Origin: Moorena sp. SIOASIH
Lineage (GTDB): Bacteria; Cyanobacteriota; Cyanobacteriia; Cyanobacteriales; Coleofasciculaceae
NCBI RefSeq assembly: GCF_010671925.1
Contig: NZ_JAAHIH010000006.1
Location: 124,001 to 188,000, forward strand
Reading direction: 5' to 3'
Length of the DNA stretch: 64,000 nucleotides
Shown here piece by piece: positions 19,101 through 26,287 of the stretch. The translations under genes were made by a program, and so were the position numbers. The stretch's first letter is position 1. Every line of letters starts with the position of its first letter. The notes beneath the pieces were generated by a model that worked only from the letters and a program-made list of their open reading frames with translations, was not told where the DNA came from and searched no databases.

Positions 19101-19861
19101 ACAGTAGTATAATCTAGCTCGTCATCGGTTTCGACTGTTGCTATTGGAGTATAAAGACTTTCAGTCGTATAAACACCTAAGGCCAAAGGCCACGCTACGC
19201 GATCAGATAATTCTATTTCCTCCTCTACTATCAATAGAGCATCGCCCTCTTCCAACTGAGTTTCAGTACCCGATAGCTTGAGTGATACGGTGTCTTCGCT
19301 TATTTCTTGCGGGACAATTTCTGAGGGTAAATGGGGTTGCAGTAAATTCCACGCCCCCCGCATTTCCAACGTTTCTACAGTCTCAAATACCTGGGGGTCT
19401 TCATCAGCGATGGGTACGCTTTCGACTGTAACTCCCTCGGGGACTTGGACAATTTCCGGTACATCCTCTGACTCTTCGATTGTAAAAGCTAGATAGGTAC
19501 TGGCAGCAACACCTGGAGCTAGTTCGTAGCCCACCGTCCGACTCAGTTCCAGTAACGATAGTCGCTCGGTTGCCGTGTTTACAAAGCCTTCATTCGCGAT
19601 CCGTTCTTGGTAGAACGTCAGCACTTCCATCACTGCTGCCCAACCATCTAAGAATGCGATCGCAGGGTCATCGTTGTGGCTAGCGGTCAGTTTCCCTAGG
19701 GGTCGCGAACCATCCTTTTGATTAGGGGGGATTGTCTGAGTATGCAACTCGGATTTCATCCGTTTGAGGCTATCATCATGCCTAGCAATCCGATAAGAGA
19801 GGGCTGTCAGCCCTGGTGGATTGTAAATTGGTTCTGGTTGGTTTTCTGGTGTTGATGTCAT
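13127..19861 (-). CDS. Giant gpJ-like baseplate protein with ~27 beta-propeller blades inserted
   Basis: This 2244-aa protein is a putative CIS baseplate assembly protein (gpJ/Afp11-like) interrupted by a very large repeat region. Residues 1-300 hold the N-terminal baseplate part (DDPAIAFLDGWAAVMEVLTF, then a VGYELAPGVAASTYLAF strand). Residues ~1780-2244 hold the C-terminal part (VRVDGLLWEEV, RVIFGDGYKGARPTTGE, SLQDYEYFIGGFSSIGKV). Between them lie about 27 units of 41-50 residues of the type V.AL..Y.....YILAGT..GVFR.....W..L..GLTN. By hand count, seven units (about 324-657) precede a non-repeat linker and about twenty (about 820-1767) follow. These resemble sortilin/BNR-type propeller blades, enough for about four propellers. 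The ATG overlaps the TGA of the upstream gene (ATGA), indicating coupled translation. Such propellers usually bind proteins or glycans; the ligand is unknown. Confidence 0.9.
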   Translation of the reverse strand: MTSTPENQPEPIYNPPGLTALSYRIARHDDSLKRMKSELHTQTIPPNQKDGSRPLGKLTASHNDDPAIAFLDGWAAVMEVLTFYQERIANEGFVNTATERLSLLELSRTVGYELAPGVAASTYLAFTIEESEDVPEIVQVPEGVTVESVPIADEDPQVFETVETLEMRGAWNLLQPHLPSEIVPQEISEDTVSLKLSGTETQLEEGDALLIVEEEIELSDRVAWPLALGVYTTESLYTPIATVETDDELDYTTVAWEKGLGWEPRSEIQVFALPEQATLFGSEAPEWNELSPEEQRLYSDDTGGVFNYIDQREWTSISTNLLKNADVRALVREQNTGSLFVGTHNGIFRSRDEGRNWVEINKGLTNLDIYSLAVNEKGYIFAGATEGNVFRSIDQGESWVEIGSGGISVVEHKITIGGVPDPLHEWEPITTSLPSSIIRCLAVSGNIIYVGTEYGIFRSQDSGRIWEDINNRDSNSIGLNGTIIYSIARIKKDTTYYIFIGTDQGVFRAEENDPGQITWTKINNTDTLNDEKNVYSLVAVKIDDHDYLFAGTNTGVFLCDNPSVAPGSSVTWQEINNENLTNETTVYSLSIAPKGSSNDYIYAGTDRGVFYSHIDTSNPDDVVVNWEEINNGLINQEIRSILANFDAAQEEKLFAGSWFDSLHTMDWPGFAIANQQHIDLNDIYDNIFPNSWVVLKHEESSQAYKVKSVGTVLRNEFGENGKLTRIQLETTQADLSAFGGDKYRETLVLTESEALELYEEIIYRTKLPVEGDEIELDKVVPGLEEERKIIISGKQMRAQIPPMGGVVRQSLLSDKTWANLTQLWTYTDVNDLLIDQEADRETLFTGTATGVLHLELGSDEWLDRKSIDPSQQSIQVLECYSDSGSDYILAGTAAGVFRYDGRFWQSLNNKSLTNTNVVALTSYVEDEIRIILAGTASGVFRHDGTSWSPLNDGLTSTDVRDLTNYLENGSRIILAGTAGGVFRNDGTSWSELTGLTNPNVRAVESYQEGTSRIILAGTAGGVFQHDGSNWTELAGLTNPNVRAVESYQEGTSRIILAGTAGGVFQHDGSNWTELADLTNTDVHDVESYEESGSRIILAGTAGGVFRHDGNIWNALNDGLTNTDVRDVESYEENGSVIILAGTAAGVFRNENSSWSALTTDLPTSIGALESYERNGIFYIFAGTGQGLFRREHNGISWDLDTDLGTGNVQDLEIYTEKGDRYLLAGTADGLFRLNLDRGDGEWENITYDLTKTDVRALTTYIENGVRTLFVGTTEGDIFSLKSDSQSWIKFDNNVPNKEAITALATYVLWGGRYLWAGTNLGVFRLKLGENAWEEFNTDLPNKQVKALDIYQDSGDISLLAGTIEGIFGRDLTDLTASWNKFSDSWDNGEKEVRVLKTYQYNDTRYILIAIGTGDILSRDFGGNSWHKLDDEGLTNTDVRSLTIDTQGNSKYLLAGTAGGIFRQELNQQQRWERFDNGLTNTDVNVLEIYEQNGSRYILAGTGENVCRRNLDDPDQTWHHLSRGWINREVRDLKIYTKNGKCYIFAGTSDGVFCLKFNNSEDDTQSWISLNNEDSNNSLPDKDVRALDLKTQDNRLYMFVGTKSGVFRSFLTLESEEQAEDLSSKLKSVEDLPNSDLEELEKSLVEFLYQVSSALGAFSGQLNPVLASQTYQQTLNITTKPKVSGWEHENRALTNNNVYSLALDTQDNVTWLFAGTKGGNIYRRAIFQEDSQWIQMRQALANDVRAIAISSQGQVFIGTRNHCILKGTESIESTEILPGDSLSIQQRQELTEDNTLNAMPSEQVVMPGSLVRWNLIDKLGFKGEITTKPGEILLEAATEADKIISEVASLKEVIQGQQRTVIKLVEPLLNTYDRTTVTINANVALVTHGETVADEVLGSGDGTKMNQEFLLKNPPLTYVSADTATGSESTLSVRVDGLLWEEVTSLYELTSPEQRYMTRIDDDGKTRVIFGDGYKGARPTTGEENITATYRTGIGPDGEVAANTISLVQSAPLGVVEATNPQAATGAAPPETRDEARQNAPLKTRSLDRIISLQDYEYFIGGFSSIGKVIATQLQTTANYGMVQATIAGRNGAPVEPDSNLYAQIKQAVEDVRDPTLSLGGGPASQFSLDSYQGLLFNIKANLWINWQYVADTVMSDVKKVLKEAFAFDKRAFAQNVTAAEILQLIQSIQGVDGVDLDALYLDGYDKTFNQFLEAKPASWNGLEVEPAQLLLLNPVSGSIELETR
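16638..16883. repeat. Tandem 123-bp duplication inside the propeller region
   Basis: A 123-bp unit starting GCTAGCTCGG at 16638 recurs at 16761 with almost no changes, so two neighbouring blades (41 aa each) are nearly identical in DNA and protein. Flanking blades between about 16430 and 17060 are also very similar. This indicates recent blade duplication. Confidence 0.85.
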
Positions 19862-22344
19862 ATGCCCCCCTCTAATTCAAACTCGATCAAACCATACTCT
19901 GGAGTATAAGGATTATTATCCACTCGCACAATGGACAACGTATCAGTGGCGATTACACCTCGGTTCAGTTCATCCTGAGGTGTCCGACCCCAAACCTGAA
20001 AACGGCTAACTTCAGCCCGGTACACCCCATCAATGTCCATTGTCTTCTTAATAATGCGACTTAGGAAAACGGGTTGACCGAAGGTGAAGTTATCTGGATG
20101 AAAAAAACCGCGCCTGCCACTCTTGTAATCTTTGTTGCCAAAGGTTTCCTCAAGAGCGCGTCTGATACTGTTTTGGAAATAGCCATCTTTAAGTGTTACC
20201 TGTAACACTATATCCAACGGAACGAAGGTCGGTTCCACAATCTCTAGGTCGTGACCCATCAATCGGAATGGCATGATATAGTCGCGCAATTCCTGCTTAA
20301 AAGCATCGTCAATCGGTTTGCCCTCATAGCGATCGACCGCAATAAACATAGTGTACCAACTACCAGTCCAGCGCAGTTGGGCAGCAGCCTTTTGCACCTC
20401 CGGGTAACGTTGCATTACCTCAACATAGTCTGCTTCTGTAACGCAGTTCTGACGAATGCGGAAAGCCTGAGGGGCATTCAGCCGGGCGTCGGGGATCGGT
20501 TCGGGGTCTATACCACCTTCGGCAGCTAAGGGGTTGTAAATTTTAGCAATTTTCCCAACCAGTTCTACGTAGTAATTGCTATCGTGGGGAAGCAGATAAG
20601 CGATCGCCTCTCGACCCACATTACCAGCAGTACCGTTACCACTGCGGTAGCTCGCTTTCATTGTCGAACCGGCTAGGGGGGCTTTACCCAAATTTCCGTC
20701 TCCAAAACGCAGGTAGGCTGTGCGATCGCTCTCCATTTCCACAACAAAATCTGAAGCAAACTGATTGCTATTCAAAAGGTCGGGTTGTGGATACCAGGTT
20801 TCCCAATCACCACTGTTACTAGCAGAAGATTGTAAACACAAGACTGGTACGGCGTTTTGAGGGTTTTGCTGTAATAGTTCTGCTGCGGGCTGTTCTTTTG
20901 CCTGTTCGTGCTTGTAAACTTCGCTGTAAGTTAAATCACTTTTAGACAATTGGGGACGATAGTCCCCTGATGCCTGCACGTTAGGCATGTTATTGTCTTC
21001 CTGACTTTTGCCGTGATCGGCAAGTACAATATTACCCCGGGCTAGGCTGAGGGGATCAGTAGTTTTCGGGCAAGAAGGTTTAGCGACGCACAGAGAGAAT
21101 TTGAGTGCATCGGGAAGAGCCCATTCAATCTCAGTCAATGGCACTGCTGTATTATCTGGTGGGTCCTTAAATCTACCTCCGATCACGTCTTCTACCTGAG
21201 AATTGACCATAGTCAAACGCACCACCTGACGGTGCTCCGGATCGCCGTCTTCCCCTGTCTGCGGGTTTTTCACCTCTTCGAGTAACAGCAGGTCACCTTT
21301 TTGCAAATGTTTTAAATGTCCTACTAATGTCGCTTTTGTGGTACCTTTTTTTAAGTAAAACTCAGAAGCCCCCCAAGCATAGAACTCAATTTTATTGTGT
21401 TCTGATCGCAGTTCCAGGTCGTGTAGGGTTTGAAAAACCTTAGCCCCCTTTTTCTTGAGCACTTCTTGAGCCTCACGGGAATCAGACTTTAGCACTGGCT
21501 GCAATGTTGATGCACCCGTAACGACCATGGAGTCCTTGTGGAGCATCACTGGCTCCATCCCAGACTGTAACTCTAGGTATACCCAAACCCGAGCATTACA
21601 GCCTTCATGCAATACGTAGTCTACCAGACGGCAGTGGCGACGGATAGAAATTCGTTGTCGAGCTTTACTCAGGTAGGCTTCTGTTGCCACTGCATCCTGA
21701 TAATAGCTGGCGCTGTCAGCCGTATAAGCTAATATTTCTGTTAAAACTATTCCAATATCAGCTGGATTGCGCTCTCGCCATTTAGGCATTACCACCGATA
21801 GGCGATCAAGTATCAATTGGCGAAAGCTGCTATAGTCCTTTGCCAGATAGGTAATTTCGATGGATTCCTGAGTTTTCAGCTCTCCAAGTAGGGGCTGTTG
21901 CGGATCAATTTTCGTGGAGATCTGCTCGGGTTTTCGGAAGCCAAAGCTCAGCTCTTCAAAGAACGGATCTAGGTTAGGTATATTAATCAGTTTTAATTGA
22001 TAGGAATTGCTCTGCTCCTCACTATCTGATGATGTCAACGGATGCTTAACTGTGAGTTGCAGCCGATTCCCCTTTATGATTACTGGTGTTTCTGGCGTGG
22101 CTGGTAGTAACTCAACGTCATTGCTAACCACACCACCTTTGGTAATCTGGATATTACCAGAAGTGACTGTTTCGGGAGCCACCTGTTTGCCTTCCAAACC
22201 TGGTGCTGCAGGAATGAAATAGACTAGCAGATTCCACTCGTCTTCAGTATCTTCTAGCCACTCAACTTGGATATAATCAAGCCCGATCTGAATCGGATGA
22301 GCGCTCACTGCCATCCGTCGCTGATGTCTGAATTCGCTATCCAT
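19858..22344 (-). CDS. CIS baseplate assembly protein, gpJ-like (Afp11 family)
   Basis: This 828-aa protein belongs to the putative baseplate assembly family related to phage P2 gpJ. It would form the wedge ring around the hub. Visible features are LDRLSVVMPKWRERNPADIG near residue 180, ILAYTADSASYYQDAVATEA, the RTAYLRFGDGNLGKAPLAGS strand near residue 540, and FRIRQNCVTEADYVEVMQRY. The length is normal for the ungapped family, in contrast to the 2244-aa paralogue that follows with a 4-base overlap. It sits 14 bases after the gp25-like gene in the order gp25-gpJ-gpJ-gpI seen in Afp-like clusters. Confidence 0.9.
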   Translation of the reverse strand: MDSEFRHQRRMAVSAHPIQIGLDYIQVEWLEDTEDEWNLLVYFIPAAPGLEGKQVAPETVTSGNIQITKGGVVSNDVELLPATPETPVIIKGNRLQLTVKHPLTSSDSEEQSNSYQLKLINIPNLDPFFEELSFGFRKPEQISTKIDPQQPLLGELKTQESIEITYLAKDYSSFRQLILDRLSVVMPKWRERNPADIGIVLTEILAYTADSASYYQDAVATEAYLSKARQRISIRRHCRLVDYVLHEGCNARVWVYLELQSGMEPVMLHKDSMVVTGASTLQPVLKSDSREAQEVLKKKGAKVFQTLHDLELRSEHNKIEFYAWGASEFYLKKGTTKATLVGHLKHLQKGDLLLLEEVKNPQTGEDGDPEHRQVVRLTMVNSQVEDVIGGRFKDPPDNTAVPLTEIEWALPDALKFSLCVAKPSCPKTTDPLSLARGNIVLADHGKSQEDNNMPNVQASGDYRPQLSKSDLTYSEVYKHEQAKEQPAAELLQQNPQNAVPVLCLQSSASNSGDWETWYPQPDLLNSNQFASDFVVEMESDRTAYLRFGDGNLGKAPLAGSTMKASYRSGNGTAGNVGREAIAYLLPHDSNYYVELVGKIAKIYNPLAAEGGIDPEPIPDARLNAPQAFRIRQNCVTEADYVEVMQRYPEVQKAAAQLRWTGSWYTMFIAVDRYEGKPIDDAFKQELRDYIMPFRLMGHDLEIVEPTFVPLDIVLQVTLKDGYFQNSIRRALEETFGNKDYKSGRRGFFHPDNFTFGQPVFLSRIIKKTMDIDGVYRAEVSRFQVWGRTPQDELNRGVIATDTLSIVRVDNNPYTPEYGLIEFELEGGI

Positions 22345-22358
22345 TACTGTACAGTCCT

Positions 22359-22715
22359 TTATTCTCCCTGCTCGAATTTAGCCACTTCCCGTTGCTGATT
22401 GCGTCTAATTATATAGACCACTGTCACAGTTAACTTGGTATCTTCAGTTTCTACCTGTAGTCCTTCTACGTGGATCAGTTCCCCCAACCACTCCTGTAAA
22501 GAACTTTGTACCATCAACTCAACAGAACTAGTGAGGTCTTGGCTATTAGGAGCAAAAATCAACTGCATTAAACCCGTGCCAAAAGTAGGGCGGTTGACTC
22601 TTTCTCCCGGAGTCGTGAATAGCACTTGCTCGATCATTTGACGGATATGTTCTGGCCAGTCCGCTTCTGCTACTCGCTTATTTTCGTCAATTTCAAAAGG
22701 ATAAGCAATTTCCAT
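22359..22715 (-). CDS. CIS baseplate wedge protein, gp25/GPW family (Afp9)
   Basis: This 118-aa protein matches the GPW/gp25 lysozyme-like baseplate family: MEIAYPFEIDENKRVAEADW at the start, HIRQMIEQVLFTTPGERVNR, then PTFGTGLMQLIFAPN. In T4 and Afp, gp25 sits at the junction of baseplate wedge and sheath and nucleates sheath assembly. The length and gene position, just before the gpJ-like gene, are as expected. Identification is strong. Confidence 0.92.
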   Translation of the reverse strand: MEIAYPFEIDENKRVAEADWPEHIRQMIEQVLFTTPGERVNRPTFGTGLMQLIFAPNSQDLTSSVELMVQSSLQEWLGELIHVEGLQVETEDTKLTVTVVYIIRRNQQREVAKFEQGE

Positions 22716-22830
22716 TTGTTAACTCAAGTTTGTCTAATTGAAAACGTCAGCCGTCAGCATTCAGCATTCAGCATTCAGCATTCAGCTGACGTAACAAAGA
22801 TTAAACGAATGCTTACTTGTTTTATTTCAA

Positions 22831-22939
22831 AGCTGATAGCTGATAGCTGATAGCTGATAGCTGATAGCTGATAGCTGATAGCTGATAGCTGATAGCTGAT
22901 AGCTGATAGCTGATAGCTGATAGCTGATAGCTGATAGCT
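22831..22939. repeat. (AGCTGAT)n heptamer array, about 15 copies
   Basis: About 15.5 nearly perfect copies of AGCTGAT fill this stretch between the spike gene and the gp25-like gene. A second short run of CAGCATT units lies at about 22750-22785. There are no spacers of unique sequence, so it is not a CRISPR array. Confidence 0.95.
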
Positions 22940-22964
22940 TACTTTAAATCTTATCACTAACTAC

Positions 22965-23795
22965 TTACATTACTTCCAGTGCCCCATTATTAATGTTTAC
23001 TTTAACCTGAGATAGGTTAATCTTTGCACCGCCACTGTTCTTGACATCTATAGCAGAATTAACTGCTATTTCCGAGCCATCATTACTTATTTTTATCCCC
23101 GAGGAAGCTAGTTGCATCTCTGATTTACCGTTCTTGAGCTGAATACCGTCGTTTGTCAATTTCGCTGTAGATGATTTTTTATTTAATTCAATCCCCGATT
23201 CCTCCAGTTTACCCTCACCACCTTCCTTCTCCTTTAGTTGAATCTGCTTAGCAGTGATATCTACTCCTGTTTCCTTAGTTTTCAACTCTATCAAATCTTC
23301 TGTTAATTTTAAAAGCGTCTGCTGATCATGCTTGATTTCAATTCCTTTCTTATCTAACGTCAATTTAATTACTTTTTTGGAATTTTTATTATCTTTTTTA
23401 GGTAATTTAATCTCTAAGGTGACCCCTTCTTTTTGAGTTCGCCTACTCAAGATTAAAATTAAGTCTTCCGTCTTAAAAACTTGAATCTCAGCAGGATCCC
23501 CATTTTGTTCGTAAGCAGCCTTAACTTCCTTAGGCACCTCTTCATTGATCCAAAAGCAACCTGTCCAAATCGGGCGATCGCGATTACCTCCCTCAAATTC
23601 AACCCAGATGTTGGCACCTAATGGTGGTATTGTAAACATCCCCATATCTTTGCCCGTGTATGGCAAGCAAGGCAGAGCCCAGTTTTCGTTGTCTGCATCT
23701 AAAACCTCGGGAACAATCACTTGAAGGCGACCGAGCTTCTTGGGGTCTTGATTTTTTTTGACTTTACCCCGGTATTTACCAAAAAAATCTGTCAT
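22965..23795 (-). CDS. CIS spike protein, gp5/VgrG-like OB fold plus beta-helix (copy 1)
   Basis: The N-terminal ~110 residues (MTDFFGKYRGKVKKNQDPKK, then GRLQVIVPEV and PPLGANIWVEFEGGNRDRPI) form the OB-fold domain of phage baseplate assembly protein V / gp5. The rest is a run of short repeated strands (LTEDLIELKTKETGVDI, LTNDGIQLKNGKSEMQLA), the pattern of the trimeric beta-helix needle that extends from the hub. The ATG at 23795 is chosen because the paralogue on the plus strand starts at the same point (MNNFFGKYRG). The frame can be extended to a TTG at 23846, which would add 17 residues. It is the first gene of the minus-strand unit. Having a second spike gene in the same cluster is unusual. 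Confidence 0.88.
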   Translation of the reverse strand: MTDFFGKYRGKVKKNQDPKKLGRLQVIVPEVLDADNENWALPCLPYTGKDMGMFTIPPLGANIWVEFEGGNRDRPIWTGCFWINEEVPKEVKAAYEQNGDPAEIQVFKTEDLILILSRRTQKEGVTLEIKLPKKDNKNSKKVIKLTLDKKGIEIKHDQQTLLKLTEDLIELKTKETGVDITAKQIQLKEKEGGEGKLEESGIELNKKSSTAKLTNDGIQLKNGKSEMQLASSGIKISNDGSEIAVNSAIDVKNSGGAKINLSQVKVNINNGALEVM

Positions 23796-24160
23796 CAATT
23801 TTTCGCGACTGGAGAATTTATCTTTTAGAGACGATAAGGAAGCCAAGGCTCCAAGTAGATTGACAATTTAGAAAAATAACTAGCGTTTTTAAGTCTAATG
23901 AGGCACACAGGATTTTTTTCCCTGTCTCATAAAACCAGGTAATCTGTACCTCACCAAATTGAAAAATGCTATACTCCCAAGTTATCGTAGACTACCATAT
24001 CCTGAGATTGGATCAGCGCTGCTTAATAAAACTGAACATAACGCCATCTATCTAAATAATATGTAAGGTGATCGGGCTAAATAGTGGCGTTGCAACTCAG
24101 GGGAGTAAGCTGGTGCCCATGAAGGTAAAATAGATTGCAGTTAATCCATAGAAAAACTCT
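23796..24160. promoter_or_regulatory. Divergent regulatory region of the CIS cluster
   Basis: The two halves of the injection-system cluster diverge from this spacer, so promoters for both are expected here. No confident -35/-10 pair or operator was identified. It contains a compact element at 23898-23953 whose ends are ATGAGGCACA and TGTACCTCA. The rest is AT-rich and unassigned. Confidence 0.55.
23898..23953. repeat. Minimal ATGAGGYACA-ended element
   Basis: ATGAGGCACA at 23898 and TGTACCTCA at 23945-23953 form near-perfect inverted ends around a run of T and C (GGATTTTTTTCCC). The same left end and T/C run occur at 35285, where the element holds a heptamer array instead. This copy has no array and lies in the divergent promoter region. 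Confidence 0.7.
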
Positions 24161-24787
24161 ATGAGCGCATTTCCAGGTTCCCCACGTACCCTCAAAGGGG
24201 CGATCGCCTCAATCGATCCCTTGATTCCCCTACCCAAGGTGATCGTTTTCCAATATAATCCAGAAACGATGACGCGCTCGCTGACATCCCGACTAGCTAG
24301 TAACGAAAAGCATGAGTCAACAAAAATTAGCCTACCACCAGAAGAAACAATCAGTCTGAAAATAGAACTCGATGCCACCGATCAATTGGAAAAGGCAGAT
24401 GGCACCGCCGTCAATCTGGGAATACATCCCCAGTTAGCTGCATTGGAAACCCTAATATATCCGATGAGCGTGGAGGTGATCGCTAAGGAGGCTCTGTTGC
24501 TAGCAGGAACGATAGAACTACTGCCCAAAAGTCCTCCACTAACAGTGTTTATTTGGGGAGTGAAGCGGATTGTACCAGTACAGATTAAGAGTATGAGCAT
24601 AGAAGAACTTGCTTATGATGTGAATCTCAATCCGATCCGCTCGGAAGTTAGCCTAGAGATGCAAGTACTCAGCTATAGCGACTTAAAATTGTCAAGCATG
24701 GGTGGTACTATGTTTATGGGTCATCAAATCGCGAAGGAACTGATGGCAGCAGTGAACATGGTTAACAGCATCAGTGGATTAGGATAA
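24161..24787 (+). CDS. CIS tube-adaptor protein (Afp7-like N-terminal domain)
   Basis: This 208-aa protein matches the CIS_tube / Afp7-type family that joins the bottom of the tube to the hub. Typical features are IVFQYNPETMTRSLTSR near residue 30, ISLKIELDATDQLEKAD, and PLTVFIWGVKRIVPVQIKSM. In Afp7 this domain is fused to a LysM domain; here the LysM part is a separate gene 40 bases downstream. The gene opens the plus-strand unit. The start ATG is followed at once by a family-like sequence. Recognition is by motif and context and is fairly firm. Confidence 0.85.
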   Translation: MSAFPGSPRTLKGAIASIDPLIPLPKVIVFQYNPETMTRSLTSRLASNEKHESTKISLPPEETISLKIELDATDQLEKADGTAVNLGIHPQLAALETLIYPMSVEVIAKEALLLAGTIELLPKSPPLTVFIWGVKRIVPVQIKSMSIEELAYDVNLNPIRSEVSLEMQVLSYSDLKLSSMGGTMFMGHQIAKELMAAVNMVNSISGLG

Positions 24788-24827
24788 ACTTTGAGACACG
24801 ACATTGAGGCGGTAGCCAGAAACACTT

Positions 24828-25130
24828 ATGTTTGACGAAACAAGCCGTTACTACTATTTAGAAACCGAAAAATTCACCAACCCAGACGGTAGAATAATAG
24901 CCTACAAGCGCAGGCGGTTTCTGCCCCAGAGTGAAAAGCTGCAGTTGCAGGTAGAATTGACAGTAAATGAAGGCGATCGCCTTGATCGGATTGCCAATAC
25001 GTACATCGGCTCTCCAGAAATGTTTTGGCAAGTATGCGATGCCAACAATACCATGAATCCCTTCGAGCTGCTAGAACCCCCGGGTAAACAGATACGGATC
25101 CCGCAGCCCTATATTATTGAACCCATTTAA
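24828..25130 (+). CDS. LysM-like baseplate protein (gp53 / Afp7 C-terminal type)
   Basis: This 100-aa protein consists mainly of a LysM-like fold: LTVNEGDRLDRIANTYIGS, PEMFWQVCDANNTMNPFEL, then PGKQIRIPQPYI. In contractile tails such proteins (T4 gp53, P2 gpX, C-terminus of Afp7) clamp neighbouring baseplate wedges together around the hub. It follows the tube-adaptor gene and precedes the gp27-like hub, matching the order of the fused genes in Afp. Its separate existence is a gene-split variant. Confidence 0.85.
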   Translation: MFDETSRYYYLETEKFTNPDGRIIAYKRRRFLPQSEKLQLQVELTVNEGDRLDRIANTYIGSPEMFWQVCDANNTMNPFELLEPPGKQIRIPQPYIIEPI

Positions 25131-25156
25131 CAATTTAGCCCCAAATAGAAAAATAA

Positions 25157-26287
25157 ATGGTCTTCCTGGGTGTACAATTAACGATTTTAATAGGACCGAC
25201 AGTGCCTAAACCAGCATCTCGCTTGCTCCTTGAATCCCTGACTAGTGTTGAAGTAACTAATAGCGATACTGGGCGATCAGGTTTTCAGATAGTCTTTTCG
25301 GTCAGTCCCAGCGGGAAGTCAGATTTAGATTATCCCCTACTAAAGCAGGTAAAGCAGTTTAACAGAGTTGTCCTGGTGGTGACCTTCAATGGCAAACCTC
25401 ACGTTCTCAGCGATGGTATAATTACCAACCAGCAACTACAACCAAGTACTCAACCGGGTGTCCCGTCAACGATAACCGTGACTGGGGAAGATGTCAGTGT
25501 GATGATGGATATGGAAGAAAAAATAGAAAAGCATCCATCCCAGAATCAAACGGCGATCACCACTAAAATTATTGGCAAGTACGCCAAATACGGTATTATT
25601 CCCAAAGTAAAGCCCCCTTCAGGGGATAAACCCCCCTTGCCTACGGAATATATTCCGATCCAGTACGGTACAGATCTCCAATACATTTTGGAGATGGCGG
25701 AGCACAATGGCTATGTATTTTTTATTTCTCCCGGACCAGTGCCACTGACTAATACCGCCTATTGGGGACCGCCTCCGAAGTTGGGTGTCCCCCAGTCAGC
25801 AATATCTGTGAATATGGGGTGGCATAGCAATGTGGACTCGATTAATTTTCAGTATGATGGACTGGCGGCTAGCCAGGCATCTGGAGAATTGCTGGACTGT
25901 AAGAAAAATAAGCCCAAGGAGGTAAAATCTGCCAAGAGCAAGAGTCCGTCCCTGGCTAGCTCTTCAGCCTTGAAGCAGCCCGTAGTGCGCAAGCGCTTGC
26001 TGCCACCTCAGGGATTAAATCAGTCCCAGGCTAAGGCTGGGGTCCAGTCGATCACTGATACTTCTCTAGGCAAGGTACTTACCGTTGAGGGTGTACTGGA
26101 TGCCCAGAAGTATGGTAGTCTACTGAGGGCAAGGGGTTTAGTTGGTTTGCGAGGGGCTGGCAAAAGTTACGACGGACTTTATTATGTCAAAAGTGTGACT
26201 CATACTTTAGAAGTGGGAAAGTATAAACAAAGTTTTGTTTTGACCCGTGAAGGTTTGGGGACAACTGTTCCGGTTGTAAAAGTATGA
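25157..26287 (+). CDS. CIS hub protein, gp27/gpD-like (Afp8 N-terminal half)
   Basis: This 376-aa protein resembles the phage late control gene D / gp27 hub family, which forms the trimeric cup above the spike. Features include the beta-rich N-terminus with SVEVTNSDTGRSGFQIVFSV, the VTGEDVSVMMDMEEKIEKHP helix, and PIQYGTDLQYILEMAEHNGY, a motif shared by VgrG-type hubs. In Afp8 and VgrG the gp27 and gp5 parts are one chain; here the gp5 part is the next gene, overlapping by 4 bases (ATGA). A linker rich in K and S (about 250-290) may be flexible. Confidence 0.86.
   Translation: MVFLGVQLTILIGPTVPKPASRLLLESLTSVEVTNSDTGRSGFQIVFSVSPSGKSDLDYPLLKQVKQFNRVVLVVTFNGKPHVLSDGIITNQQLQPSTQPGVPSTITVTGEDVSVMMDMEEKIEKHPSQNQTAITTKIIGKYAKYGIIPKVKPPSGDKPPLPTEYIPIQYGTDLQYILEMAEHNGYVFFISPGPVPLTNTAYWGPPPKLGVPQSAISVNMGWHSNVDSINFQYDGLAASQASGELLDCKKNKPKEVKSAKSKSPSLASSSALKQPVVRKRLLPPQGLNQSQAKAGVQSITDTSLGKVLTVEGVLDAQKYGSLLRARGLVGLRGAGKSYDGLYYVKSVTHTLEVGKYKQSFVLTREGLGTTVPVVKV

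Noticed and set aside
22831..22939. Regular repeats resembling a CRISPR array
   Set aside because: The units are 7 bp and contiguous, with no unique spacers and no cas genes nearby.
24097..24378. Minus-strand 93-aa frame overlapping the tube-adaptor gene
   Set aside because: It is the shadow of the well-supported plus-strand CIS gene.
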